A stretch of 45,828 nt of DNA from an uncultured Clostridia bacterium (GTDB lineage: Bacteria; Bacillota; Clostridia; Oscillospirales; Ruminococcaceae): assembly GCA_947588805.1 (NCBI GenBank), contig CANPYR010000015.1, forward strand, positions 1 through 45,828, given 5' to 3'. The notes beneath the pieces are model-generated. The model was not told the DNA's origin. It worked only from the letters and a program-made list of their open reading frames with translations, and did not search any database. Numbering within the stretch: position 1 is the first letter of the stretch; each line of letters opens with the position of its first letter. Both the position numbers and the translations under genes were made by a program. Shown piece by piece: positions 16,959-25,033 of this stretch.

Positions 16959-17697
16959 GGCATACGATAATATGTCCTGCTACTACGATCTTTTAACTGC
17001 AAACGTGAATTATATCGGCTATGCGGGCAGGATAGGCTCCCTTATCCGCCGATACTGTCTGCACGCCGATACGGTGACTGAGCTCTGCTGCGGAACGCTG
17101 TCTTTAGGGCTTTGCCTTAGCGATCTCGGGTATCGCGTTACGGGTATCGACAAAAGCGAAAATATGCTTAAGCGCGCCGAGGAAAAGGCTTTAAAGCGCG
17201 CGGTCGACGTAAGACTTCTCTGCGAGGATATTTCCGACTTTGCCCTCCCCTCTTTACAGGATGTTTTTGTCTGTCCTCTTGACGGACTTAATCATCTTGA
17301 AGGGTTCGGGAAGGTAAAAGACGCATTTAAATGCGTCAGGAAAAATATCCGTCCGGGGGGGCTTTTTATTTTTGACATGAACACCCCGTACAAGCATAAG
17401 ATTATCTTGGGGGACAACTCTTTTATTTACGATCTTCCCGGCGTATACTGCGGCTGGCAAAACGAATTTCGGGAAAGCGACTGCTCGGTAAAAATAACTC
17501 TTGACATTTTCGGCAAAATGGATGATAATTATCTAAGGCTCAAAGAATCGTTCAGGGAGTATGCGTATCCCCAAAAGAGGATCGTTAAAGAGCTTGAATC
17601 GAACGGCTTTGAGCTTATCGGATGTTTCGACGGGCTGAAGATGTGCGGCCCGGGACCTCGCACCGAAAGAATTCTTTATGCTGCAAGGAGTATATGA
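16933..17697 (+). CDS. Class I SAM-dependent methyltransferase
   Basis: Rossmann-fold methyltransferase with unknown substrate. The SAM site is visible as VTELCCGTLSLGLCLSDLGYR (motif I, an atypical CCG in place of GxG) and the acidic VTGIDKSENML. A C-terminal beta-rich half follows, with several Tyr/Gly-rich strands. The pattern AYDNMSCYYDLLT at the N-terminus is what this family usually shows soon after the start. The only start upstream of it in frame is TTG at 16933, which overlaps yerC by 26 nt; the ATG at 16972 would cut the motif. It overlaps hslO by one base. The three genes form an operon. Confidence 0.82.
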   Translation: MKKRATGSEAYDNMSCYYDLLTANVNYIGYAGRIGSLIRRYCLHADTVTELCCGTLSLGLCLSDLGYRVTGIDKSENMLKRAEEKALKRAVDVRLLCEDISDFALPSLQDVFVCPLDGLNHLEGFGKVKDAFKCVRKNIRPGGLFIFDMNTPYKHKIILGDNSFIYDLPGVYCGWQNEFRESDCSVKITLDIFGKMDDNYLRLKESFREYAYPQKRIVKELESNGFELIGCFDGLKMCGPGPRTERILYAARSI

Positions 17698-18578
17698 TGG
17701 GAAGGATCGTAAGAACAATTTCAAAGGACGCGTCGGTAGTATGCTCTGCTATCGACGGGACGGACATAGTTTCGGAGATAGAAAGGATCCACAAGACAAG
17801 CGCTGTTATAACCGCCGCGCTCGGAAGGCTCGCTCTCGGGACCTCTCTTATCGGCTTCGGGCTTAAGGATAAGGACGACAGCGTGACGGTTAAGATCAAA
17901 GGCGGCGGTCCCGTGGGAAGCATGACGGCGGTATCCGACAGCTTCGGAAACGTCAAGGCGTATGCCGACGAAAACATAGTCGAGCTTCCGCTTCGGCCCG
18001 ACGGAAAGTTAAACGTGGGCGGCGCTGTGGGAAAATCGGGTACGATCACCGTTATTAAAGACATAGGTCTCAAGGAGCCGTATGTCGGTCAGGTAGAGCT
18101 TGTCAGCGGAGAGATCGCTGAAGATATAACCAACTATTTCGCAGTCAGCGAGCAGATCCCTACGGTATGCGCGCTCGGAGTGCTTGTGAATCCCGATCTC
18201 ACCGTCAAAAAGGCCGGAGGATTTATTTTACAGCTTCTCCCCTTTGCTCCGGAAAGCTGCGTTGATATCATAGAAAAAAACATCGCCGAAGCCCCGAGCG
18301 TTACTACTATGCTGGAGTTCGGACTCAGCGCCGAGGATATAGCGATGAAGGCTCTTGAGGGACTTGAGCCGAACGTTCTTGACGATTTTGAGGTGAACTA
18401 CAGGTGCGGATGCTCGCGCGAACGTACTGAAAGAATTCTTATGAGCCTTTCCGAGAAGGATATAAATTCTCTTGCGGAGGATGAAATCACCGAAGTCAAG
18501 TGTCACTTCTGTGACAAGGTCTATCACTTTACAAAGGATGAAATAATCTCCTTAAGAGACCGTAAAATGTCGAAATAA
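17697..18578 (+). CDS. hslO: Hsp33 redox-regulated chaperone
   Basis: Cytosolic holdase activated by oxidation of its zinc-bound cysteines. The 293 aa start MGRIVRTISKDASVV. The N-terminal folded domain contains VKIKGGGPVGSMTA and GAVGKSGTITVIKD. The C-terminal zinc module has the four cysteines as CGC (in NYRCGCSRERT) and CHFC (in EVKCHFCDKVY). AAGGAG lies 6 nt before the ATG at 17697, and the preceding stop codon overlaps this ATG, so translation is coupled to the methyltransferase. Confidence 0.97.
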   Translation: MGRIVRTISKDASVVCSAIDGTDIVSEIERIHKTSAVITAALGRLALGTSLIGFGLKDKDDSVTVKIKGGGPVGSMTAVSDSFGNVKAYADENIVELPLRPDGKLNVGGAVGKSGTITVIKDIGLKEPYVGQVELVSGEIAEDITNYFAVSEQIPTVCALGVLVNPDLTVKKAGGFILQLLPFAPESCVDIIEKNIAEAPSVTTMLEFGLSAEDIAMKALEGLEPNVLDDFEVNYRCGCSRERTERILMSLSEKDINSLAEDEITEVKCHFCDKVYHFTKDEIISLRDRKMSK

Positions 18579-18597
18579 AGGCATTTATATACAAAAG

Positions 18598-18632
18598 CGG
18601 CAGGACACAGAAAAGCCCTGCCGAAGTTTTTT
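18598..18632 (+). terminator. Terminator of hslO
   Basis: CGGCAGG (18598-18604) pairs with CCTGCCG (18617-18623), followed by AAGTTTTTT. A second perfect inverted repeat TGTAAAG/CTTTACA follows at 18634-18655 without a T-run. Confidence 0.8.
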
Positions 18633-18664
18633 ATGTAAAGCAAAATTTCTTTACAGCATTTATA

Positions 18665-18885
18665 TATAAATCAAATTCCGAATTTTATTCGCCCTTGCCC
18701 GCCCTCGCCGAAACAGTCAATGTCGCGGTAGTAAGCTATGCCCGATACCCTATACGTTTATAAGCGATAGAGACTGACGATAAACCGGGAGTCGAACCCG
18801 AGCCCTGTCCTATGGGCCTCCAATAGCTTGCAGTTCATTCTCAACTGCGGGAGATGACATTCGCCCTGAAACGGCTACCGACTTT
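18665..18885 (-). ncRNA. Unassigned region with tRNA-like T-arm; possible structured RNA or tRNA relic
   Basis: On the minus strand 18785-18801 reads TCGGG-TTCGACT-CCCGG, a textbook T-arm. It is preceded by a perfect hairpin GCAGTT-GAGAATG-AACTGC (18830-18848) and by a CCC..GGG stem. No matching 5' acceptor, D-arm or anticodon arm can be assembled, and no CCA follows. The tail CCCGGTTTATCGTCAG looks like the 3' end of RNase P RNA, but the universal ACAGAA and the P4 sequences are missing. No tmRNA tag ending in ALAA is seen. It lies between convergent genes, close to two real tRNAs. It could be a relic or an unfamiliar RNA; the strand is inferred from the T-arm. Confidence 0.3.
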
Positions 18886-18889
18886 TAAG

Positions 18890-19345
18890 TTATTCTATGA
18901 GATCCACGGTCCAGTTCGCGGCCTGGATCTTGTTGTCAAGGATCCTGAGATCCCGCGCAAGCTGATCCGCGGTCTTTTGGATCTTTGAAGCTTCCACGGC
19001 GCTGAGGATCTTTATCTCGGTACGTCTTGCCCTCTGAGCGCCGGAGCTTGCAGTATTGACAAGATTGCGGTAGAAGGACAGGCGCAAGGCTATAACGTCC
19101 TTTTCGGACAAAAGCTCGGTAAGAGTCTTGCCCTCAACGTCGGTCTTGCAGTTTGTGAGATTGATTTTTTTGACAAGATAATCAAAGCGCTTAAGGCATT
19201 CGTCGTACTCCTTTAAGAGCGCCGAGGGATCCTCAGCCGGCTTTTCGCCCTCCTGATAAAGGCAGTTATTGGTGATCCTGGTACTAAGGCTCGAAAGCTT
19301 AATCTTGACGTCCGCGCGTTCCTGTAACGCTTCCGCAAGTTTCAT
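18890..19345 (-). CDS. DIP1984 family protein
   Basis: Cytosolic, almost entirely helical 151-residue protein of a widespread family without a known role. It matches the family pattern well: MKLAEALQERAD at the start, NNCLYQEGEKPAEDP, then RINxTN-like KKINLTNCKT, LTELLSEKDVIALRL, and the C-terminal IQAANWTVDL. Full length. It lies on the same strand just downstream of tRNA-Gly and tRNA-Cys, separated by their terminator, with no obvious promoter of its own. Confidence 0.85.
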   Translation of the reverse strand: MKLAEALQERADVKIKLSSLSTRITNNCLYQEGEKPAEDPSALLKEYDECLKRFDYLVKKINLTNCKTDVEGKTLTELLSEKDVIALRLSFYRNLVNTASSGAQRARRTEIKILSAVEASKIQKTADQLARDLRILDNKIQAANWTVDLIE

Positions 19346-19381
19346 TAAAAATCCCCCTCTTGTAAAAATTCGATCTGAAAA

Positions 19382-19408
19382 AGAAAAACCGCTCTTAGCG
19401 GCGTTTTC
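19382..19408 (-). terminator. Terminator after tRNA-Cys
   Basis: On the minus strand AACGCCGCT-aag-AGCGGTTTTT forms a short stem with a T-run, 4 nt after the encoded CCA. Confidence 0.7.
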
Positions 19409-19411
19409 TTA

Positions 19412-19485
19412 TGGAGGTGCCACCCAGATTTGAACTGGGGATCAAGGAGTTGCAGTCCTACGCCTTACCACTTGGCTATGGCACC
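19412..19485 (-). tRNA. tRNA-Cys(GCA)
   Basis: A 74-nt cloverleaf with CCA encoded. The acceptor GGTGCCA/TGGCACC is perfect, the anticodon loop ACTGCAA gives GCA, and the T-arm is CCCAG-TTCAAAT-CTGGG. It is 5 nt downstream of tRNA-Gly and co-transcribed with it. Confidence 0.95.
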
Positions 19486-19490
19486 GTTGA

Positions 19491-19566
19491 TGGAGCGGAT
19501 TACGAGGCTCGAACTCGCTACCTCCACCTTGGCAAGGTGGCGCTCTACCGGATGAGCTAAATCCGC
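19491..19566 (-). tRNA. tRNA-Gly(GCC)
   Basis: A 76-nt cloverleaf with CCA encoded. The acceptor is GCGGATT/AATCCGC, the D-arm GCTC..GAGC, the anticodon loop TTGCCAA gives GCC, and the T loop is TTCGAGC. It is the first of the two-tRNA transcript. Confidence 0.95.
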
Positions 19567-19603
19567 GGATAAAATCGCGAGCGGTTTTACAACCGACTTT
19601 GTT

Positions 19604-19632
19604 ATTATAACTTATTGGAAGGGAAATGTCAA
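19604..19632 (-). promoter_or_regulatory. Promoter of the tRNA-Gly/tRNA-Cys unit
   Basis: Perfect consensus on the minus strand: TTGACA, 17-nt spacer, TATAAT, 38 nt before tRNA-Gly. Confidence 0.92.
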
Positions 19633-19639
19633 GGGGTTT

Positions 19640-20025
19640 TTGAAAATTTTTTGGGAGGGAAGAGGGTAAACTTGCAAAAGCATAATTTTAAAGCGTATCA
19701 TGATGAACGCAGTAGCCTTAACACAGTCAGCCGTCGGGAATTAAAACAATCAAGGTACAACTAAGCCGACTGCATACAAAAAACGTAAAGGCATATGAAA
19801 ACTGGCGGACAGAACTTCGTTAGGATATTTCTGAACTGTAGGCAGAAATTGCAGATCAGGGACGGCATGTAGAAAATGCGCGAGCTTTTAGGGCGATTTC
19901 GTTGAAAAAAACGATAATTCAAACGGCAAAAAGCAAAAAACGTGATTCAGTACGACCTCGTGGATTTCATACCCATAAGCGAGCTTTTGCAGAGAGAATA
20001 GCCGTCCCACGGTGCAAGCTTTATA
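19640..20025. other. Intergenic stretch, possibly a decayed gene
   Basis: No intact gene. One plus-strand frame reads YENWRTELR-stop-DISEL-stop-AEIADQGRHVENARAF between about 19795 and 19890, then stays open to about 20026. This looks like a gene broken by stops and without a start. I cannot name the ancestor; a mobilisation-type protein is only a guess. No promoter or ribosome binding site fits. Confidence 0.3.
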
Positions 20026-20057
20026 TAAAACCGCCCCGCCGGGAATTCCGGCGGGGC
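20026..20057 (-). terminator. Terminator of ppdK
   Basis: The perfect palindrome GCCCCGCCGG/CCGGCGGGGC (20033-20057) is followed on the minus strand by GGTTTTATA. It lies 33 nt after the ppdK stop codon. Confidence 0.88.
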
Positions 20058-20089
20058 TTAAAGGAGTTTAAAAAGACAAACAGCTTGGA

Positions 20090-22723
20090 TTATTTCTTGT
20101 ATTTAATCGCAGCCTGCGCAGCGGCCAGTCTCGCGATCGGAACACGGAACGGCGAGCAGGATACATAGTCAAGACCGATCTGGTGGCAGAACTCGATGGA
20201 GGACGGGTCGCCGCCATGCTCGCCGCAGATGCCGCAGTGGAGCTCGGGTCTTACCTTCTTACCCATGGTAACGGCCATATCCATCAGCTTTCCTACGCCG
20301 GTGGTATCAAGACGGGCGAACGGATCCGACTCGTAGATCTTGTTTGCATAGTATGCCGGCAGGAACTTTCCTGCGTCGTCTCTTGAGAATCCGAAGGTCA
20401 TCTGAGTCAGGTCGTTGGTGCCGAAGCAGAAGAACTCGGCTTCCTTCGCGATATCGTCGGCAGTGAGAGCCGCGCGCGGGATCTCGATCATAGTTCCGAC
20501 TTCGTACTTAAGCTCAACGCCGGAAGCCGCAATGACCTCGTCCGCAGTCTTAACTACGGTGTCCTTGACAAACTTGAGCTCCTTGACTTCGCCTACCAGC
20601 GGGATCATGATCTCGGGAACAATGTTCCAATCGGGATGATTCTTCTTGACGTTGATAGCAGCCTTGATAACAGCCTTGGTCTGCATAACAGCTATCTCGG
20701 GATAGGTTACGGTGAGACGGCAGCCGCGATGGCCCATCATCGGGTTGAACTCGTGAAGGTCGGCTATGACCTGCTTGATATAGGATACCGGCTTGCCCTG
20801 AGCCTTTGCAAGGGCTTCAATGTCGGCTTCGTCGGTAGGAACGAACTCGTGAAGCGGGGGATCAAGGAAGCGGATGGTGACGGGATAGCCGCCTAAAGCT
20901 TCAAAGAGTCCCTCGAAGTCGGCCTGCTGCATAGGCTCGATCTTCGCAAGAGCGGCTTCGCGCTCCTCAACGGTCTCGGCGCAGATCATCTCTCTGAAAG
21001 CGCCGATCCTTGCGGGATCGAAGAACATGTGCTCGGTACGGCAAAGGCCGATTCCCTGAGCGCCGAAAGCTGCGGCCTGCTTAGCGTCCGCAGGAGTATC
21101 CGCATTGGTCCTTACGCCTAACTTCTTATACTTGTCGGCCATCTCCATGATCCTTCCGAAGTAGCCGGAGTTAGGATCCGCGGGAACGGTCGGGATGATC
21201 TCTCCGTAGATGTTGCCGGTGGAGCCGTCAAGGGAGATAGCGTCGCCCTCGTGATAGGTCTTGCCTGCAAGGGTGAAGCACTTGTTCTCTTCATCCATCT
21301 TTATATCTCCGCATCCGGAAACGCAGCAGGTTCCCATTCCGCGCGCTACAACGGCGGCGTGAGAGGTTTGGCCGCCGCGAACGGTCAGAATGCCCTGAGA
21401 GTACTTCATGCCCTCGATATCCTCGGGAGAAGTCTCAAGACGTACCAAAACGACCTTTTCCTTGTTCTTGCCGTGCTTTACGGCGTCCTCGGCGGTGAAT
21501 ACGATAGTGCCGGCGGCTGCTCCGGGAGAAGCGGCAATTCCCTTTCCGACAGGAACGGCCTTCTTAAGAGCGGCCGCGTCGAAGGTCGGGTGGAGAAGCA
21601 TATCAAGAGACTTCGCGTCGATCTGCATAAGAGCTTCCTCTTCGGTGATCATGCCCTCGTCGATAAGATCGCAGGCGATCTTGATGGCGGCTGCGGCGGT
21701 TCTCTTGCCGTTACGAGTCTGGAGCATATAGAGCTTCTCGTTCTCAACGGTGAACTCCATATCCTGCATATCGCGGTAGTGATTTTCAAGTATCTTGCAT
21801 ACTTCCTGGAACTGCTCGTAGACCTTCGGGAATACCTCGGCCATCTTCGCGATAGGCATAGGAGTTCTTACGCCCGCGACAACGTCCTCGCCCTGAGCGT
21901 TTGTTAGGAATTCGCCCATGAGTCCCTTTTCGCCGGTGGCGGGGTTACGGGTGAACGCAACGCCGGTACCGCAGTTGTCGCCCATGTTGCCGAACGCCAT
22001 CATCTGTACGTTTACAGCGGTGCCCCAAGAATAGGGAATGTCGTGGTCCATGCGGTATACGTTCGCTCTCGGGTTGTCCCAGGAACGGAAAACAGCCTTG
22101 ATCGCTTCAAAGAGCTGCTCCTTAGGATCGTTCGGGAAGTCCTTGCCGAGCTGGTTCTTATATTCGGCCTTGAACTGGTCGGCAAGCTTGTGAAGATCGT
22201 CCGCGTCAAGCTCTACGTCCTGAGTTACGCCCTTTTCTTCCTTCATCTGGTCGATGAGCTTCTCAAAGTACTTCTTGCCGACTTCCATAACTACGTCGGA
22301 GAACATCTGGATGAATCTGCGGTAGCAGTCCCAAGCCCAACGCGGGTTGTTGGATTTCTTTGCGATTACGTTTACGACCTCTTCGTTAAGTCCGAGGTTA
22401 AGGATGGTATCCATCATGCCGGGCATCGAAGCGCGAGCGCCGGAACGTACGGAAACAAGAAGCGGGTTCTCCTTATCGCCGAATTTCTTTCCGGTGATAT
22501 TTTCCATCTTCTCGATGTATTCCATGATCTCCGCCATAATTTCGGGATTGATCTGTCTGCCGTCCTCATAGTACTGGGTGCAGGCTTCGGTAGAAATTGT
22601 AAATCCCTGGGGAACAGGAAGACCGATATTGGTCATTTCCGCAAGGTTAGCGCCCTTTCCTCCCAAAAGCTCGCGCATCTGCGCGTTGCCTTCGGTGAAA
22701 AGGTAACAATACTTTTTGCTCAT
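20090..22723 (-). CDS. ppdK: Pyruvate, phosphate dikinase
   Basis: Interconverts PEP, AMP and PPi with pyruvate, ATP and Pi. In anaerobic Clostridia it replaces or supplements pyruvate kinase. The ATP-grasp domain starts MSKKYCYLFTEGNAQ and contains VSVRSGARASMPGMMDTI. The phosphohistidine is in GGQTSHAAVV at residue 455, exactly the number known for the Clostridium symbiosum enzyme, which supports the start chosen. The PEP barrel ends with the catalytic Cys in CGICGEHGGDP (about 833). Size (877 aa) is normal. GGAGG lies 11 nt before this ATG; the earlier codon at 22741 overlaps the ribosome binding site and is rejected. Confidence 0.98.
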   Translation of the reverse strand: MSKKYCYLFTEGNAQMRELLGGKGANLAEMTNIGLPVPQGFTISTEACTQYYEDGRQINPEIMAEIMEYIEKMENITGKKFGDKENPLLVSVRSGARASMPGMMDTILNLGLNEEVVNVIAKKSNNPRWAWDCYRRFIQMFSDVVMEVGKKYFEKLIDQMKEEKGVTQDVELDADDLHKLADQFKAEYKNQLGKDFPNDPKEQLFEAIKAVFRSWDNPRANVYRMDHDIPYSWGTAVNVQMMAFGNMGDNCGTGVAFTRNPATGEKGLMGEFLTNAQGEDVVAGVRTPMPIAKMAEVFPKVYEQFQEVCKILENHYRDMQDMEFTVENEKLYMLQTRNGKRTAAAAIKIACDLIDEGMITEEEALMQIDAKSLDMLLHPTFDAAALKKAVPVGKGIAASPGAAAGTIVFTAEDAVKHGKNKEKVVLVRLETSPEDIEGMKYSQGILTVRGGQTSHAAVVARGMGTCCVSGCGDIKMDEENKCFTLAGKTYHEGDAISLDGSTGNIYGEIIPTVPADPNSGYFGRIMEMADKYKKLGVRTNADTPADAKQAAAFGAQGIGLCRTEHMFFDPARIGAFREMICAETVEEREAALAKIEPMQQADFEGLFEALGGYPVTIRFLDPPLHEFVPTDEADIEALAKAQGKPVSYIKQVIADLHEFNPMMGHRGCRLTVTYPEIAVMQTKAVIKAAINVKKNHPDWNIVPEIMIPLVGEVKELKFVKDTVVKTADEVIAASGVELKYEVGTMIEIPRAALTADDIAKEAEFFCFGTNDLTQMTFGFSRDDAGKFLPAYYANKIYESDPFARLDTTGVGKLMDMAVTMGKKVRPELHCGICGEHGGDPSSIEFCHQIGLDYVSCSPFRVPIARLAAAQAAIKYKK

Positions 22724-22795
22724 TTGTTTTTTTACCTCCATATATTTTTTCCGAACTCGTTACCCATGCGTGGGCAGTATTTCGGAGTTAAAATC

Positions 22796-22824
22796 ATTAT
22801 AGCACAATTACCGGTGTTTTTCCA
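22796..22824 (-). promoter_or_regulatory. Promoter of ppdK
   Basis: On the minus strand: TGGAAA, 17-nt spacer, TATAAT. The ~65-nt leader carries an imperfect inverted repeat beginning CCGAA and ending TTCGG. Confidence 0.7.
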
Positions 22825-22905
22825 TACTTTTTTTACTAAAATAATTGCCAAAAAAGCTCTGCAAATATTGTGCATTTTCATGAATTTTTTACTCTTTCGC
22901 TCCTC

Positions 22906-22934
22906 TTGAAAATATATCCGAAAAGTAGTATAAT
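22906..22934 (+). promoter_or_regulatory. Promoter of glmU
   Basis: TTGAAA (22906-22911), 17-nt spacer, TATAAT (22929-22934). It is divergent from the ppdK promoter, with about 80 bp between the -35 boxes. Confidence 0.85.
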
Positions 22935-23027
22935 GATTTACAATATAATATTATGCCCTCGCGTGAGCGCTTGTACTAACTGCGCTTTCGTTCCGAAGAG
23001 GGCTAAAAACGATTGGAGTCGATTACT

Positions 23028-24443
23028 GTGTCAGAAAAAAACATTTCCGCTGTGATTCTTGCCGGAGGTCAGGGAAAAAGGCTTCGCTCTAAAATGCCGA
23101 AAACGCTCACTGAGATACTCGGCAAACCGATAATAGACTGGATAATCTCGGCCTTTGAGGACGCTGGTATAGAGGACATCTGCGTAGTCACGGGTTATGC
23201 TCACGAATATCTCGACCGCCATCTTGAGGGAAAATATCCGACCGTCTTTCAGTCCGAGCGCCTTGGGACCGGCCACGCGGTGATGACCGCCGAGAAATTC
23301 ATATCCGCGCACAAGGGCGGGAACGTTTTGATCTTCAACGGCGACGCGCCTTTCGTCGATTCCGAAACGATCCGCGGAGCGCTTGATTTTCATGTCAAAA
23401 ACAAAAATGCGCTCACGGTCCTTTCCGCAAACGTTAGCGACCCGACGGGATACGGTAGAATTATCCGCTCCGGCTCGGGGATAAGCGCTATACGCGAGCA
23501 GAAGGACTGCTCGGAGGACGAAAAGAAAATAACCGAGATAAATTCCGGCTGCTTCCTATTCGACGTAGACTCGCTTTTGGAAGCGCTTCCGAAGCTCACA
23601 AGAAACAATTCTCAGAACGAATATTATATCACGGATACGGTCGAGATCATTCTTTCTGAAGGAAAACGCGCGGACGCTTATCCGGCCGAGAACGGGGATA
23701 TAGTTCTTTCGGCAAACGACAGAAAAGGCATGCTTGAGCTGAACGAGACCGCAAGAAGAAGAATGCTTGAGAAGCATCTTGAAAACGGGGTAGAAATAGT
23801 ATGCGCGGACGGGATAATCATATCCCCCGACGTTAAGATTGCCGCGGGAGCGAAGATACTCCCGGGGTGCGTATTAAGCGGAAAAACTGTAATCGGTGAG
23901 GACTCCGTTATAGGTCCCAACTGCCAGCTTAATAACACCGTAGTCGGAGACGGCTCGGTTCTTAATTCGGTAGTTTCAAATGAAGCGGCGGTAGGCTCTG
24001 ACTGCCATATCGGGCCATTCGTGCAGCTAAGGCCGGGGACCGTGATTTCGGATCACGTCCACGTCGGGGACTTCGTTGAGATCAAGAATTCAAATATCGG
24101 AATCGGCACCGCGGTAGCGCACTTCAACTATGTCGGAGACTCGGACGTGGGGAAGAATGTAAACTTCGGCTGCGGAGCGGTCACTGCGAATTACGACGGC
24201 TCCAACAAGGCTCGCTGCGTGATCTCTAACAACGCGTTTATAGGCTGCAATACCAATCTTGTAGCGCCGGTGAAGATAGGAGAAGCCGCATACACGGCTG
24301 CGGGTTCTACGGTTACGAAGGATGTGCCGGACGGCGCGCTTGTTATAGAAAGAGCGGACCAGACTATACGCGAGGGGTATTCGGAGAAGAAGCTCGGCAG
24401 GCATCTGGAGAAGGGGAAGAAATACGAGGACGAGGGGAAATAA
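23028..24443 (+). CDS. glmU: Bifunctional UDP-GlcNAc pyrophosphorylase / GlcN-1-P acetyltransferase
   Basis: Makes UDP-N-acetylglucosamine, the precursor of peptidoglycan. The N-terminal nucleotidyltransferase has LAGGQGKRLRSKMPK (residues ~10-24), LGTGHAV and FNGDAPFV. The C-terminal left-handed beta-helix (from about 245) has hexapeptide repeats, the catalytic His region RPGTVISDHVHVGDFVEIKN, and GCGAVTANYDGSNK. 471 aa, full length. The start is GTG at 23028, 9 nt after GGAG; a TTG at 23013 overlaps the ribosome binding site. The order glmU-pth-mfd is the Bacillus order, here with a repeat locus inserted between glmU and pth. Confidence 0.97.
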   Translation: MSEKNISAVILAGGQGKRLRSKMPKTLTEILGKPIIDWIISAFEDAGIEDICVVTGYAHEYLDRHLEGKYPTVFQSERLGTGHAVMTAEKFISAHKGGNVLIFNGDAPFVDSETIRGALDFHVKNKNALTVLSANVSDPTGYGRIIRSGSGISAIREQKDCSEDEKKITEINSGCFLFDVDSLLEALPKLTRNNSQNEYYITDTVEIILSEGKRADAYPAENGDIVLSANDRKGMLELNETARRRMLEKHLENGVEIVCADGIIISPDVKIAAGAKILPGCVLSGKTVIGEDSVIGPNCQLNNTVVGDGSVLNSVVSNEAAVGSDCHIGPFVQLRPGTVISDHVHVGDFVEIKNSNIGIGTAVAHFNYVGDSDVGKNVNFGCGAVTANYDGSNKARCVISNNAFIGCNTNLVAPVKIGEAAYTAAGSTVTKDVPDGALVIERADQTIREGYSEKKLGRHLEKGKKYEDEGK

Positions 24444-24445
24444 AC

Positions 24446-24970
24446 CGAAGGGGTTAATGCCGGGGCTTGCGGGGATGAAGCTATGAGTGGTGTGCTTCCG
24501 GGGTTCATTTGGTGCTGGGAGAAAGCTTGCGTTGGGCGGCGGCGAGATTCGCTACTTTCATGCGGAAGCTCTACCGACTGCTCCCCACCCTCCCGCCCGG
24601 CCCGCGAATCTCGCCGCCACCTGAGGGCTTCTGCTTCTGACGTTATTATTCTGCAGTCATAAAGCTTATCAAACTGAACCGATAGTTTTCTGCCCCTATT
24701 TTTACTTTTATCGTACCCCCCGGACCCCTCTTTGGCGATATGCTTCGCTTATTCTTGCATATACTCTTCGCTTATTTCTTGCGCATACGCTGCGCTTATG
24801 GGGTGTTTCGCGCCTGCGGGCGCGACCAGGTGGTCGTTGCGATTAAAACTCTTTTCAAGGCTCCTGTGGAGCCTTGAAAAGCAAGTTTTAACGCTACGAT
24901 TTCACCCCCCTGGACACCTGCGGCCTTTTGAGGAAAGGCCGGCGAAACCTTTTTAATTCCCGCTCTTTCA
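24446..24970. repeat. Repeat locus A: mosaic of inverted-repeat modules
   Basis: Gene-free, 590-bp glmU-pth gap. Arm GGCGGCGGCGAGATTCGC (24535-24552) and its complement GCGAATCTCGCCGCC (24604-24618) form an outer inverted repeat with little cargo. A tail module (24619-24725) matches locus C 45228-45329. Three ~23-bp tandem units (24735-24804) and small GC hairpins follow. The inner inverted repeat GCGATTAAAACTCTTTTC..GAAAAGCAAGTTTTAACGC sits at 24839-24894. A module with hairpin GGCCTTTtgaggAAAGGCC (24917-24965) is almost identical to locus B 29143-29187, inverted. The modules also occur in loci B, C and D, so this is a dispersed repeat family. Confidence 0.85.
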
Positions 24971-25033
24971 TGGGCGCGTGCGATTTTTTCACTTTTCCGC
25001 GCCAACCCCCAATAATTTCATCAGGAGATTAAA

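Noticed and set aside
18665..18885. RNase P RNA or tmRNA
   Set aside because: Only the 3' tail resembles RNase P; the conserved ACAGAA and P4 sequences are missing and the space is too short. No tag reading frame ending ALAA and no GGGG..TTCGAC 5' end is seen for tmRNA.
19902..20168. 88-codon ORF before the ppdK terminator
   Set aside because: It reads through the ppdK terminator palindrome and into ppdK antisense, and has no ribosome binding site.
22043..22909. 288-codon open frame opposite ppdK
   Set aside because: Antisense shadow running into the ppdK promoter; no start signals.
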